DNA of 64,000 bases from Acidobacteriota bacterium (lineage in GTDB: Bacteria; Acidobacteriota; Terriglobia; Terriglobales; Acidobacteriaceae). A model generated the notes under the pieces. It was not told the DNA's origin. It searched no databases and saw nothing but the letters and a program-made list of their open reading frames with translations. The stretch is taken from positions 806,001 to 870,000 of the forward strand of contig JAJXYY010000042.1 of NCBI GenBank assembly GCA_021780315.1. The letters are read 5' to 3'. Every line of letters begins with the position of its first letter. Position 1 is the stretch's first letter. The translations under genes were made by a program, and so were the position numbers. Of this stretch, positions 1 through 8,901 are shown in pieces.

Positions 1-215
1 GCACCGGCTGCGGTGCCGGGCTGGCTGGCGGACGGAGCAGCTTGTCCGGGTACACTCTGGGTCGCGACGGTCGCGGTGGGCAGGGCGGTCTGCGGGTTCT
101 TCTTGGCGCGGAAGTACTGCAAGCCGAAGAAGACGGTGACCATGACGAGCATCATGACGAGCAGCGACTTATTATCCTGCCCGCCTTGTTGACTGGGGTT
201 CTTAAACTCTGCCAA
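1..215 (-). CDS. yidC: YidC membrane protein insertase, N-terminal fragment
   Basis: This is the 5' end of a leftward gene whose remainder lies beyond base 1. The start is a TTG at 215, preceded by AGGAAG at a 6-base spacing. The translated part starts MAEFKNPSQQGGQDNKS and has one hydrophobic segment (about residues 17-31, LLVMMLVMVTVFFGL). It then enters a Pro/Ala/Thr-rich stretch, as expected of the first membrane segment and the start of the periplasmic domain. YidC inserts and folds inner-membrane proteins, with or without the Sec translocon. The order rpmH, rnpA, yidD, yidC on one strand is the classical arrangement next to dnaA and strongly supports the call. Only about 71 residues are visible, so the catalytic membrane core cannot be checked. 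Confidence 0.85.
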   Translation of the reverse strand, partial: MAEFKNPSQQGGQDNKSLLVMMLVMVTVFFGLQYFRAKKNPQTALPTATVATQSVPGQAAPSASQPGTAAG

Positions 216-368
216 GAGATACTTCCTATTCTTTCGATCTAAAAATCGACTTGCTACGTAGAGGGTGGCCGTATGACAAAAGTCGAAGGACACCCTTGCG
301 GCGTACGCGCCACTTTTCTCCATGATAAATGCCGCCACGAGAATGTGCTGGGGCGGGTGGAGGGGGAG

Positions 369-632
369 TTACGGGGTGGACGGGCGGTCGGGGACAGGGT
401 CGTAGCCACCCTGGGCCAGGGGATGACAGCGTCCGAGGCGACGGATGGCGAGGATGCCGCCGCGGAGGATACCGAAGCGCTGCATGGCTACGTAGGCATA
501 CTCGGAGCAGGTAGGCAGATAGATGCACCGGGAGACGCCGAGGCTGTGGAGCAGGGGGGAGAGCAGACGGCGGTAGAGGGTGAAGGCGACGCGGAGCAGG
601 GTGTCCTTCACGGAGTAGCTCCTGGCGGTCAT
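369..632 (-). CDS. yidD: Membrane protein insertion efficiency factor YidD
   Basis: An 87-residue protein with the YidD signature: a hydrophobic amphipathic N-terminus, then [19 protein letters not shown] and a [15 protein letters not shown] tail. Family members carry the same CRFxPTCSxYA and RCHPxxxGGxDPVP blocks. YidD is a small peripheral inner-membrane protein thought to assist insertion through YidC. The ATG at 632 was chosen over an upstream in-frame start because the family begins close to this point. The gene lies 7 bases downstream of rnpA and is very probably co-transcribed and translationally coupled with rnpA and yidC. Confidence 0.93.
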   Translation of the reverse strand: MTARSYSVKDTLLRVAFTLYRRLLSPLLHSLGVSRCIYLPTCSEYAYVAMQRFGILRGGILAIRRLGRCHPLAQGGYDPVPDRPSTP

Positions 633-639
633 GGCGTGG

Positions 640-1068
640 CTACTGGCGTTCCTGCGGGCTGGCGGGGGGCGTGGCCTGCTTGTTGAGCGTGGACTGTACG
701 GTGCGGAAGACCTGGGCGACTTCGCGGTCGAGCTTGGCAAACTCCAGCTCCAGCACGACGCGGCGAGGGTGGAGGATGACGTCGACCGGGGCGGTAAGCA
801 GGCTGGCGTTGCGGCGAATGCACTCGCGCATGCGGCGCTTGATGCGGTTGCGGTCGACGGCCTTGCCCATGACTTTGCCGACGGTGAGTCCGATGCGGGG
901 GCCGGGGGTGGCGGAGCGGGTGGGTTTGCCGTCGGGGCCCTGGGCGGGGCGCAGTGCGAAGAAGAAGCTCATCTGCTTGGAGAACTGTTTGCGGCTGGCG
1001 GTATACACGCGCTGGTAGTCGGCGTGTTTGCACAGTCGTAGCAGCGAGTTTGGGGTCTGGTTGGGCAT
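640..1068 (-). CDS. rnpA: Ribonuclease P protein component
   Basis: A 142-residue basic protein. RnpA binds the catalytic RNase P RNA in the cytoplasm and helps it recognise the 5' leader of precursor tRNAs. The family signature is the RNR motif, seen here as [16 protein letters not shown] at about residues 68-83, preceded by a conserved [11 protein letters not shown] strand. The aromatic-rich early block (FFFALRP) matches the pre-tRNA leader-binding face. It follows rpmH by about 175 bases and sits 7 bases before yidD. The C-terminus is somewhat extended and Ala/Pro/Gln-rich compared with the usual 110-125 residues. Confidence 0.95.
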   Translation of the reverse strand: MPNQTPNSLLRLCKHADYQRVYTASRKQFSKQMSFFFALRPAQGPDGKPTRSATPGPRIGLTVGKVMGKAVDRNRIKRRMRECIRRNASLLTAPVDVILHPRRVVLELEFAKLDREVAQVFRTVQSTLNKQATPPASPQERQ

Positions 1069-1244
1069 GGTGGATGGTGCAGCGAGCCAGAGGCGGGTGC
1101 AGCGACAGGTTCAAGTATAGGCTGTCGGGGTGGCACAGGCACCGGAGCAGGACGCAGCAATACCGTACCGATGGACAGACGCACAAACGCCACCGCTTGG
1201 GACTGCGGTGGCGGTGGGTTATTGCTGAGAAGAGGTTGGTGGTA

Positions 1245-1400
1245 CTAGTCGCGGAAGCCTGCGGAGACGGCGATCTTGTGACGGCCCTTGGCGCGACGGC
1301 GGCTGAGTACGGCGGCGCCGGACTTGGTCTTCATGCGGGTAAGGAAGCCATGGGTCTTCGCGCGGTGGCGGCGGTTGGGCTGGAAAGTACGCTTCGGCAT
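1245..1400 (-). CDS. rpmH: 50S ribosomal protein L34
   Basis: A 51-residue, strongly basic protein starting [19 protein letters not shown] and ending [12 protein letters not shown]. The family is usually 44-52 residues and begins M(K/P)RT(F/Y)QP, so length and N-terminus fit exactly. L34 is a late-assembling large-subunit protein. It is the first gene of the leftward rpmH-rnpA-yidD-yidC group and is divergent from dnaA, the arrangement often found at bacterial replication origins. Its promoter should lie in the 526-base gap before dnaA. Confidence 0.96.
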   Translation of the reverse strand: MPKRTFQPNRRHRAKTHGFLTRMKTKSGAAVLSRRRAKGRHKIAVSAGFRD

Positions 1401-1926
1401 GTAACTGAACTCCTGAACTTAGTGCTGATGGTGGCAATCGCGAGCGGATTTGCCTATCAGTCTTCTGGGCTATAGCAACAATCCCTGAGTATACCCGAGG
1501 AAGGGTCCGGAGGCAAAGAAAAACGCAAGTGGCTGAGGGCAATTGATCTGCCAGAGAGCTTAATTTTATGTTGGCTGGGTGCAACTTTCGGAGACTTCAC
1601 CGGTAATGGTGCAACTTGATTTTTCTGGACGGATGGCTTGAAAAAGGGCTGGTTTTCCGTGCTACTATCGAACCCGATTCGCAAGATGATTTTCTGCACG
1701 TCCAGCTGTTCCGCACTCTGCATCAAGTGAAGAAACTCCTCCCCGTATTCGGCACGGTTTAGACGCCCCTGACGGAGAGAACTCTGGCAACACAGAATGA
1801 TTCCCACTCGCCGCAATGGGCGAGATTGGAAATCCATTGCTTTTACCGCTATTTTTAGCCGCGGCCGTACAAAGTGCATGCAGTCTGGTATTTGGAACAA
1901 GGAAACAAAGACAAGGAAACTAAAGA
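1401..1926. promoter_or_regulatory. rpmH-dnaA divergent intergenic region (possible oriC)
   Basis: A 526-base gap between two divergent genes that must contain promoters for both rpmH and dnaA. In many bacteria this gap also holds the replication origin. Reading both strands I find no copy of the consensus DnaA box TTATCCACA and no clear near-match, and no run of AT-rich 13-mers. The origin assignment is therefore positional only. Upstream of dnaA the sequence AAGGAA lies about 8 bases before the ATG and serves as the SD. Confidence 0.4.
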
Positions 1927-3378
1927 ATGTCATTCGTTCCGACGGCAACCGCCGTATTGAATTATTGGGTACGCATCCTGGCTGCTCTTGAAAAAAAGAT
2001 CAACCGGCAGTCGTTTGAGACGTGGCTCAAGCCGACGCGCTTCTCCCACATCGCAGGCAAGACGCTGTATGTGCGCATACCGTCAGCGGACTTTCAGCAC
2101 ATAGGCGATCGCTATGCCGACCTGATTCAGGAGGCGATCGACAACCTGGGGCTGGAGATTGAGACGGTGACGTTTACGACACCGCAGCAGGATCCCAGCA
2201 CGCCCAAGGTGCGGGAGGATGGCGGATTTGCGCCCCTGCCCAGCCATAGTCCCAATGCGCCCAAGCTGACCCGGCCGACCAGCCTGGGAGGCGGAAGCAG
2301 CGCTGCAAATGGAGCCGGCAACGGACCATCGGCGGAGCAGGCGCGTTTTGATTGGAGCGCAGCTTCGCAGTTGAATCCGCGCTACCAGTTCGATGCGTTT
2401 GTGATCGGCAGCGGTAACCAGTTCGCGATGGCGGCGGCGCAGGCGGTGGCAGAGCGTCCGTCCAAAGCGTACAACCCGCTGTTTCTGTATGGCGGCGTGG
2501 GTATGGGCAAGACCCACCTGATGCATGCGATCGGCCATGACGTGAAGCGGCGGCAGCCCCATGCGTCGATCAGCTATGTGAGCGGCGAGAAGTTCACGAA
2601 CGAGATGATCAACTCGGTTCGGTACGACAAGATGACCAGCTTCCGGGACAAGTTCCGCAACGTGGATGTGCTGCTGATCGACGACATTCAGTTTCTGGCG
2701 GGTAAGGAGCGAACGCAGGAGGAGTTCTTCCATACGTTCAACGCGCTGCACGAGAGCATGAAGCAGATCGTGATTGCCAGCGACCGGCCTCCGAAAGAGC
2801 TGGCGGACTTTGAAGACCGGCTGCGGTCGCGGTTCGAGTGGGGCTTGATTGCGGACATTCAGCCACCGGATCTGGAGACCAAGGTCGCGATTCTGCAGAA
2901 GAAGGCGGAGAGCGAGCAGACGCAGTTGCCGACGGATGTGGCGCTGTTTATCGCGAGCAATGTGCGGACCAATGTGCGCGAGCTGGAAGGCGCGCTGGTG
3001 CGGCTGATCGCCTGGTGCAGCATGCACGGCGTGGAGATTACGCTGGCGGTAACGCAGCAGTGTCTGAAGCAGTTCATCGACACGCAGGTACGGAAGATCA
3101 CCATCGAGACGATTCAGCGGACGGTGGCGGAGCAGTTTGGCATGCGCGTGGCGGAGCTGAAGCAGAAGAACAACTCGCGGCAGATCGTGGTTCCACGACA
3201 GATTGCAATGTACCTTGCCAAGCAGTTGACGGAGGCCAGCCTGCCGGAGATTGGACGGCAGTTCGGCGGCAAACACCATACGACGGTGATGCACTCGATC
3301 TCGAAGATCGATGAACACCGGCGAACGGACAAGGACCTGAACCGTACGATCAACAAGCTGATGGAGACGCTGAGCTAA
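1927..3378 (+). CDS. dnaA: Chromosomal replication initiator protein DnaA
   Basis: A 483-residue initiator ATPase. Domain I (about residues 10-90) begins LNYWVRILAALEKKINRQSF, followed by a variable Pro/Ser/Gly linker to about residue 150. The AAA+ domain carries Walker A GGVGMGKTH (about 189-197), Walker B DVLLIDDIQF and a sensor II region. Domain IV near the C-terminus has the DNA-binding signature GKHHTTVMHSISKI, which recognises DnaA boxes. DnaA-ATP opens the origin and recruits the helicase. Length is typical. It is divergent from rpmH; a strong hairpin terminator follows at 3421. dnaN is not adjacent and lies 3.5 kb downstream. Confidence 0.98.
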   Translation: MSFVPTATAVLNYWVRILAALEKKINRQSFETWLKPTRFSHIAGKTLYVRIPSADFQHIGDRYADLIQEAIDNLGLEIETVTFTTPQQDPSTPKVREDGGFAPLPSHSPNAPKLTRPTSLGGGSSAANGAGNGPSAEQARFDWSAASQLNPRYQFDAFVIGSGNQFAMAAAQAVAERPSKAYNPLFLYGGVGMGKTHLMHAIGHDVKRRQPHASISYVSGEKFTNEMINSVRYDKMTSFRDKFRNVDVLLIDDIQFLAGKERTQEEFFHTFNALHESMKQIVIASDRPPKELADFEDRLRSRFEWGLIADIQPPDLETKVAILQKKAESEQTQLPTDVALFIASNVRTNVRELEGALVRLIAWCSMHGVEITLAVTQQCLKQFIDTQVRKITIETIQRTVAEQFGMRVAELKQKNNSRQIVVPRQIAMYLAKQLTEASLPEIGRQFGGKHHTTVMHSISKIDEHRRTDKDLNRTINKLMETLS

Positions 3379-3420
3379 ACGCTGTCAGCAGCAGGTCACA
3401 GGCAGCAATGGATGGAACCG

Positions 3421-3470
3421 AGTGCAGCAGGGCTGGCAGACGCAATGCCGACCTGCTGCACTATTTTCTT
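3421..3470 (+). terminator. Intrinsic terminator after dnaA
   Basis: A perfect 11-bp inverted repeat: AGTGCAGCAGG at 3421-3431 pairs with CCTGCTGCACT at 3452-3462. The 20-base loop can itself pair partly, and a T-rich run ATTTTCTT follows. It lies 42 bases after the dnaA stop and before the next gene, so it most likely ends the dnaA transcript. Confidence 0.7.
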
Positions 3471-3503
3471 GTGTTCCTGCGGGTGATGCTTTAAGACCTT
3501 GAG

Positions 3504-4952
3504 ATGACTGCAAATCGAGTGCATCGCAGGAATCGGATCGTTGGCGTCTTTGTCTTTCTGACAGCATGGCTGTTGGTGTCGTGGAGTGGAGTGCTGCTGG
3601 CGCAGGCTCCGGCGCGGCTGATTGTGCGCAATGCCTATATTTTTTCCATGGCTCCGCAGCAGCATGCGCCATTTCGCGGATACATGGTGGTGGCGGCGGA
3701 TGGTCGGCTAACCGCGGTAGCGGCGGGCGATCCTCCGGCGGGGCTGCAGGCAGCGACGGTGTGGGATGCGGATGGCCACTGGGTGATCCCTGGGTTTATC
3801 TCCGCGCATAGTCATCTGTGGCAGAGTGCGTATCGCGGGCTGGCGTCGGACCAGACGCTGCCGGGATGGCTACAGGCGCTCTATGGCAGGCAGATCGCCG
3901 ATGCCGGACCGGAGGACTTTTACTGGTTCACGCTGGAGGGTGGGCTGGACCATCTGCGCCATGGGATTACCGCGGCGTACAGCTTCAACTATGGCGGCGA
4001 CTTTGGCGGCCACAGCGGGGTGCCGAGTGAGGCCTTCAACGAAGCGGCGTTTCGTGGGGAGATGGATTCGGGGCTGCGGTTCGTGCATGGCATTGACCCC
4101 GGGCGGGCGAGTGCAGCCTACACGGTGGATGCCGCGAAGGTGCGGTTGAAGACCTTTCTGGACTGGAGTGCGGCACAGCCGGCGGGGACGAGGCTGCTCT
4201 CGGTGATGTTGAACGGTGGCGGCGGCTTCAGCGACAACGACCAGCAGCTGCGGCTGGAAGAGGCTCTGATGCAGCAGTTCCACCTCGGCAACCAGAGCCA
4301 CTACCTGGAGCAGCCGGAGACACAGGTGGCGGACCGCTCACACTTTGTGTGGTTCCAGCAGAGCGGGCTGCTCAGCCATGATTTGATCTTTGGCCACTTT
4401 GTCCATACCGATGCGGCGATCCTGGCGGCGACGGGCCAGGCGGGTGCGGCGATGAGCTGGAACCCGCTCTCCAACGGCAGGCTGGCGTCGGGCGTGGCAG
4501 ATATACCGGCGTACCTGAAGGCGGGTGTACGCGTAGGCATGGGCGTCGATGGAGAGGCAAGTGCCGACCTGGCCGACCCGTTCGAGAACATGCGCACGGG
4601 GCTGTATACGATTCGCGCGAAGTACGAGAACGCAGGCGTGATGAGTCCGTACGACGTGCTGCGATTGCACACACTGGGCAGCGCGGATGTACTGGGCGTG
4701 GCAGACAGGCTGGGCAGTCTGGAGCCGGGCAAGCTGGCGGACTTTGTGGTGGTGGACCCCACCCACTTTGCGCATGTGTTCGACCCCTATGCGACGCTGG
4801 TGTTTGTCACCAGCCAGCCGGATGTGGAGCGGGTGTATGTTGGAGGCGAGTTGATGGTCGAGCGGGGAGAACCGCTGCGGCGCGACCTGCGTCAGGTAGA
4901 GCGGGAGGTGGACAGGCGAGTTGCAGCGGAGGCCAGCGCGACCGGCCACTAG
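3504..4952 (+). CDS. Secreted metal-dependent amidohydrolase-family protein
   Basis: A 482-residue protein with a signal peptide (basic MTANRVHRRNR, hydrophobic core to about residue 30, cleavage after LLAQA). The body is a metal-dependent amidohydrolase: a small beta-sandwich edge, then the metal-binding motif SAHSHLW (H-x-H) at about 101. A further FGHFVHTDA histidine pair follows, then a GMGVDGEAS block with the catalytic aspartate and a C-terminal GSLEPGKLADFVVVDP typical of the cytosine/guanine deaminase and chlorohydrolase branch. The natural substrate cannot be read from sequence. Export suggests an extracytoplasmic role, which is unusual for the deaminase branch. Its stop codon overlaps that of the convergent next gene by two bases. 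Confidence 0.8.
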   Translation: MTANRVHRRNRIVGVFVFLTAWLLVSWSGVLLAQAPARLIVRNAYIFSMAPQQHAPFRGYMVVAADGRLTAVAAGDPPAGLQAATVWDADGHWVIPGFISAHSHLWQSAYRGLASDQTLPGWLQALYGRQIADAGPEDFYWFTLEGGLDHLRHGITAAYSFNYGGDFGGHSGVPSEAFNEAAFRGEMDSGLRFVHGIDPGRASAAYTVDAAKVRLKTFLDWSAAQPAGTRLLSVMLNGGGGFSDNDQQLRLEEALMQQFHLGNQSHYLEQPETQVADRSHFVWFQQSGLLSHDLIFGHFVHTDAAILAATGQAGAAMSWNPLSNGRLASGVADIPAYLKAGVRVGMGVDGEASADLADPFENMRTGLYTIRAKYENAGVMSPYDVLRLHTLGSADVLGVADRLGSLEPGKLADFVVVDPTHFAHVFDPYATLVFVTSQPDVERVYVGGELMVERGEPLRRDLRQVEREVDRRVAAEASATGH

Positions 4953-5623
4953 CGTGCGGGCGGTGTGCCGGGCAGGTAGCGGGCAGGGATGGGGCTCTCC
5001 GGAGTCTCAGCGTCCCACAGGATGTTGACGACCCAGTAGCGCTCGCCATCCTTGAGCAGTTGAAAACTGTTGATGCCGCGGGCAAAGGGAGTGGGGTCGG
5101 CGAGGTGGTGGCGGGACTCGTAGGTGCTCCAGACGTGAACAATGTTGCCGAACTGCTCGATCTGGTTGAGGATGCCCCGCTCGAAGAAGCCGTCGGAGGC
5201 CATACGGGCGCTGCTGCGGGCGATGTAGCCGTCGATGGTGAGCGGCACGGCGTCGGTGTTGGGACGGCTGCTGCTGGGGCTGCCGGGCACGATGCGGGTG
5301 GGGATTAGGCGGGCATCGGGCAGGAAGAGCGAGCGCATGCGGTCCCAGTCGCGGGGCTGGCCCTGAGGGCCGGAGATAACGTCGTACACCGCGTTGACGA
5401 TAGCCAGCGGTGAGGTCACGTCGGCAGGACGGGGCTGGGGCCAGTTGGGATGGCTGGTGATGGATCCAGCGAGGGGCGGTGTGGTTGGCAGGGGCGGGCG
5501 GGTCTGCGCAAAGGAGGGCAGCGCGGCGCAGAGCAAGGCAAGAGTCAGCAAGGCAGGACCCAGCAGGGATGGACAAAGCAGACAAGCTGACAGGCGTGGT
5601 TGTGCTGATGGTGCTGGGGACAT
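4949..5623 (-). CDS. Secreted NTF2-like (SnoaL/DUF4440-type) protein
   Basis: A 224-residue protein starting MSPAPSAQPRLSACLL, with an N-terminal hydrophobic signal segment (about residues 18-38, ending LPSFAQ). The mature part holds a single NTF2-like fold pattern: AIVNAVYDVISGPQGQPRDWDRMRSLF, a middle strand region, and WSTYESRH...GINSFQLLKDGERYWVVNILWD. In this superfamily the cone-shaped fold binds small hydrophobic ligands or acts as an enzyme, and no catalytic residue can be assigned here. It lies 38 bases downstream of the NAD(P)-binding protein on the same strand and may be in one operon with it. Confidence 0.7.
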   Translation of the reverse strand: MSPAPSAQPRLSACLLCPSLLGPALLTLALLCAALPSFAQTRPPLPTTPPLAGSITSHPNWPQPRPADVTSPLAIVNAVYDVISGPQGQPRDWDRMRSLFLPDARLIPTRIVPGSPSSSRPNTDAVPLTIDGYIARSSARMASDGFFERGILNQIEQFGNIVHVWSTYESRHHLADPTPFARGINSFQLLKDGERYWVVNILWDAETPESPIPARYLPGTPPAR

Positions 5624-5661
5624 AGGCGCTCCAAATACCGCAGGGCATAACACTATAGGGT

Positions 5662-6300
5662 TTACCAACTGATGTAGACACCCTTGCGAACCCACTGCGG
5701 GTTGTCGATCTGCTGCATCATGAAGTCGGCGACATCGGCGCGGGCGATGCGGCTGCCGTTGCGTGGCAGGGCCTCGCCGTCGATGCGGAGTTTGCCGCGT
5801 GCTTTGCCGTTGGTCAGCATAGGGGGCATCACCATGGTCCATTCCAGGTCGCTGGCCGAGAGGATGGCGTACTGGGCAATCTGTGAAGCAACGGGCCACT
5901 TGAGCACGGTGTTGTAGACGATGTTCTGGACGATCCAGCGGCGATAGGCGGGCTGCTTGTCGAGCGAGGTAGGCAACGCACCCGCCGACCCCAGGGTGAT
6001 GATGCGGCGCACACCCGCCTGCTGCATGGCAGCCACGATCAGCGGCAGGGAGTCTTCGAGGATGTCTTCTTTTTTGAGGGAGCGAGCGCCTAGCGCACTC
6101 AGCACAAGGTCGACTCCAGCGATGGTCTTGCGCACCGCCTCGGGGTCTTTGGAGTCACCCTGGATGACCTCGGTTCGATCGGAAAAGGGGTAGGTGGCAG
6201 GGTTGCGGGTGAGCGCTTTTACGGTGTGTCCTGCGGCCAGACAACGCTCGGTGAGCAGCAGGCCGGTGGCACCGGTGGCGCCGAAGATGGCAATCTTCAT
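5662..6300 (-). CDS. NAD(P)-binding oxidoreductase, NmrA/atypical SDR type
   Basis: A 212-residue Rossmann-fold protein. The N-terminal dinucleotide-binding motif is GATGATG (residues 8-14), in the GxxGxxG form of atypical short-chain dehydrogenases. RNP after the second strand suggests an NADP phosphate contact. Further blocks are DLVLSALGAR and RRIITLGSAGA. The typical YxxxK catalytic pair of classical SDRs is not evident, so it may be a redox sensor or reductase like the NmrA or BVR-B branches. Length fits that group. It is upstream of the NTF2-like gene on the same strand; the 600-base gap to dnaN contains its promoter. Confidence 0.8.
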   Translation of the reverse strand: MKIAIFGATGATGLLLTERCLAAGHTVKALTRNPATYPFSDRTEVIQGDSKDPEAVRKTIAGVDLVLSALGARSLKKEDILEDSLPLIVAAMQQAGVRRIITLGSAGALPTSLDKQPAYRRWIVQNIVYNTVLKWPVASQIAQYAILSASDLEWTMVMPPMLTNGKARGKLRIDGEALPRNGSRIARADVADFMMQQIDNPQWVRKGVYISW

Positions 6301-6908
6301 TAGGAGTAGGCCTCAGCAGTTCTGTACCGATTATCCTCTGGCCGAGGCGTGCGGTGTGAAAAAAGCGGAAGAGATAAGCTCCGATGTTTGTGTCACTTCA
6401 ACACTATTCCCACGGTTGGAGGCAGGTCTTCTCAGCCTTGGCTGCGCTGGCTTGTGCAGAAGTGGGATAAGCAGGGACGTTGGCTGGGGAGTGTACCGGT
6501 TCTTCCTATCCTTGGTGGTGGCAGCGGACGGTTTTTCTAAAACGGGACAGGGTTCCAAATTGGTGCAGTGTAGCGAGATAGCCACGATATCCACTTTTCA
6601 AGCGACAACGGTTACTAGTACTGGTATTTAGTCTTTTCTTAGGTAGTTTCTTAGAAGCAGTAGCGGAGAGGGTGTGGGTGAAGCTGGCCGGAGCAGGTAT
6701 CGCGGTCGCACACAAGCATCCCTGCTTTCCACAAAGAAATCTATCGCGCTCCGGGGGCCTTCGCCCCTAGAATCAAGCAGAAGGCAACCGCCGCCCAGTA
6801 GGCTGTGACCGTGCAGGCGAGGGGGCTTTCGGTGTACAGTTTTGCCAGAGAGACCAAGTGCAGAAAGACGGAGAGACCGACGTGACGATTGCTACCCAGG
6901 AGCCCGAG
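6301..6908. promoter_or_regulatory. Gap upstream of dnaN with degenerate DnaA-box-like sites
   Basis: About 600 bases without a convincing gene, less GC-rich than its surroundings near 6540-6660. It holds the promoter of the leftward NAD(P)-binding gene and of dnaN. By eye three nonamers are two mismatches from TTATCCACA: ATATCCACT (6587-6595), CTTTCCACA (6725-6733) and, on the other strand, the complement of the GTGTGGGTGA stretch near 6670. These are weak and may be chance. A GC-rich short hairpin precedes the dnaN leader near 6750-6770. Confidence 0.3.
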
Positions 6909-8060
6909 ATGACCGCAAGCGCAGCACCGACTGGCAACCTCGAGATCACCGTCTCCCGCGCGGAGTTGCTGCGGGAGTTGACTGCGGCGCAGTCGGTGGT
7001 GGAGCGCAAGACGACCATTCCGATCCTGTCGAATTTTCTGTTTGAGGCTGCCGACGATCGCCTGACGATTACGGCCACCGATCTGGACCAGAGCCTGCGG
7101 ACAAGCTGCGCGGCCAAGGTGAAGAAGCCAGGCGCCTGCACTATTCCTGCACGCAAGCTGTACGACTACATCAAGCTGCTGCCCGAGGGTGAGATCTCCA
7201 TCAAGCTGATGGACAACCACTGGGTGCAGATTCGCGCTGGCCGTTCGAACACCAAGATGGTGGGCATGGCGCGGGCGAACTTTCCGCAGGTGCCGGAGTT
7301 TCCGGCCAGCGGCGCGTTCAAGATCTCCGTGCCGAGCTTGAAGAATATGATCTCGAAGACGATCTTCTCCATCTCGAACGAGGAGAGCCGCTACACGCTG
7401 AACGGTGCCCTGCTGGTGCTGAAGGCGGAGTCGATGGCGATGGTCGCGACGGATGGCCACCGGCTGGCGCATATTGAGAAGCTGGGCGAGACGCTGGAAG
7501 GCATCTCCGGCGAGAAGAAGACGCTGATACCGCGCAAGGCCCTGGCGGAGCTCAACGGTCTGCTGGGCAACACCGATGCGGAGTCGCTGGAGTTTGCCGA
7601 CGATGAGCAGACGTTGTTCTTCAAGGTTGGCGGACGGGTGCTGACCAGCCGCAAGCTGACCGGCCAGTTCCCCAACTACGAGGCAGTGCTGCCGCGCGAC
7701 AACAACAAGTTTGTGATCGTGCGCTCGGAAGACCTAATGGGCTGCATTCAGCGCGTGGCACAGTTTGCGGATGAGCGTTCGGGCGCGATCAAGATTCGGC
7801 TGGAGCAGAATGAGCTGAAGTTGTCGTCTTCGTCCACCGAAGCTGGCGAGTCCGAAGACACCATTGAGACACCGTACAACTACGATCCACTGGTGGTCGG
7901 GTTCAACAGCCAATACCTGATCGACTTTCTCAAGGCGATTGGGAACACCGGCGAGGTGCGTCTGGAGTTCAAGGACGCGCAGAGTGCCGGACAGATGCGA
8001 CCGGAAGATGGCAATGAGGATGTGAAGTACCGCTACATCCTGATGCCGATGCGCATCTGA
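6909..8060 (+). CDS. dnaN: DNA polymerase III beta sliding clamp
   Basis: A 383-residue protein forming the ring that tethers DNA polymerase to DNA. Conserved blocks are LEITVSRAELLREL, VVERKTTIPILSNFLFEA, a middle TDGHRLA motif, and the C-terminal YRYILMPMRI that forms part of the partner-binding pocket. Three clamp subdomains of about 125 residues account for the length. The ATG at 6909 has AGGAG at a 6-base spacing; a GTG at 6882 with GGAGAG is an alternative and would add nine residues. Separation from dnaA by three unrelated genes is unusual for bacteria. Confidence 0.96.
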   Translation: MTASAAPTGNLEITVSRAELLRELTAAQSVVERKTTIPILSNFLFEAADDRLTITATDLDQSLRTSCAAKVKKPGACTIPARKLYDYIKLLPEGEISIKLMDNHWVQIRAGRSNTKMVGMARANFPQVPEFPASGAFKISVPSLKNMISKTIFSISNEESRYTLNGALLVLKAESMAMVATDGHRLAHIEKLGETLEGISGEKKTLIPRKALAELNGLLGNTDAESLEFADDEQTLFFKVGGRVLTSRKLTGQFPNYEAVLPRDNNKFVIVRSEDLMGCIQRVAQFADERSGAIKIRLEQNELKLSSSSTEAGESEDTIETPYNYDPLVVGFNSQYLIDFLKAIGNTGEVRLEFKDAQSAGQMRPEDGNEDVKYRYILMPMRI

Positions 8061-8273
8061 TCGCTGAGATGAGGCTGAGATTCAGCCGATAGTAGGTCCA
8101 TCTCTTCCAAGAGTTGACAGCCTTTGCAGCGTACTGGGTGCAGGTGCGCTCCGGTGATGCGTGTCACTGAGTCTGCCGGTGTCGGGGGTGCAGACTGGCT
8201 TCTGTCTGGAGACGGGTGCAAACCTGTACGGCTCTGGTTTGCAGGCATCTTCGCATGGTGCGGAGGTACAGCT

Positions 8274-8885
8274 ATGAGGCAGTTTGCATCGGCAGGCGGA
8301 GTTGTTCTGGCAATTGTTATCTTTTCCGTTACAAATAACGGCATAGGGCAAGCGCCGCCACAGGACAGGAACCGGCAGCAGCAAAGAAATCAGCAGCAGG
8401 ACACAGGCAGTCCACCGTCGCAGTCACCGCGGCAGCAGCAGGCTACGCAGCGGCAACAGCATATCCAGCGGCACGGGCCGCGGATTCAACAGCCACGGTC
8501 GCAGCAGCAGCGGCGGACACAGCAGGCGGAACAGCGACGCGTCTGGCAACAGCATCGTGCACGGAACTGGGATTCCGAGCGTCGTAGCTGGCAGCAGCGC
8601 GGTGGTTATCGCGGGTATCGTGTGCCCGATGTGTACTTCCACAGATATTACGGGCCGACGCACTGGTTCCGGATATATAGCCTGCCCTTCATGATCGTGG
8701 GCGGTTTTCCGCGGTTTCAGTACTACGGCTACTGGTTCAGCGTGCTTGATCCTTATCCGGATTACTGGGGTGACACCTGGTATGAGACCGACGATGTATA
8801 TGTCGACTACTACATAGACGGCTATTATCTGTTCAATCGGCGGTTTCCTGGCCGCCCGGGAATTGCGGTCAGTATTGTTTTTTAG
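8274..8885 (+). CDS. Secreted Gln-rich/Tyr-rich protein, RcnB-like tail
   Basis: A 203-residue protein. The ATG at 8274 has GGAGG at a 7-base spacing. A signal peptide (MRQFASAGGVVLAIVIF, cleavage near IGQA) is followed by a low-complexity segment of Gln, Arg and Pro (about residues 30-110). The C-terminal half is rich in Tyr, Trp and Phe (VYFHRYYGPTHWFRIY and several D-Y-Y-D repeats) and ends in GIAVSIVF. Proteins with a Gln-rich spacer and an aromatic RcnB-like domain occur in the periplasm of many proteobacteria and acidobacteria, but a function cannot be stated. A very strong terminator follows directly. Confidence 0.65.
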   Translation: MRQFASAGGVVLAIVIFSVTNNGIGQAPPQDRNRQQQRNQQQDTGSPPSQSPRQQQATQRQQHIQRHGPRIQQPRSQQQRRTQQAEQRRVWQQHRARNWDSERRSWQQRGGYRGYRVPDVYFHRYYGPTHWFRIYSLPFMIVGGFPRFQYYGYWFSVLDPYPDYWGDTWYETDDVYVDYYIDGYYLFNRRFPGRPGIAVSIVF

Positions 8886-8901
8886 CGGATCGATGCAAAC
8901 C

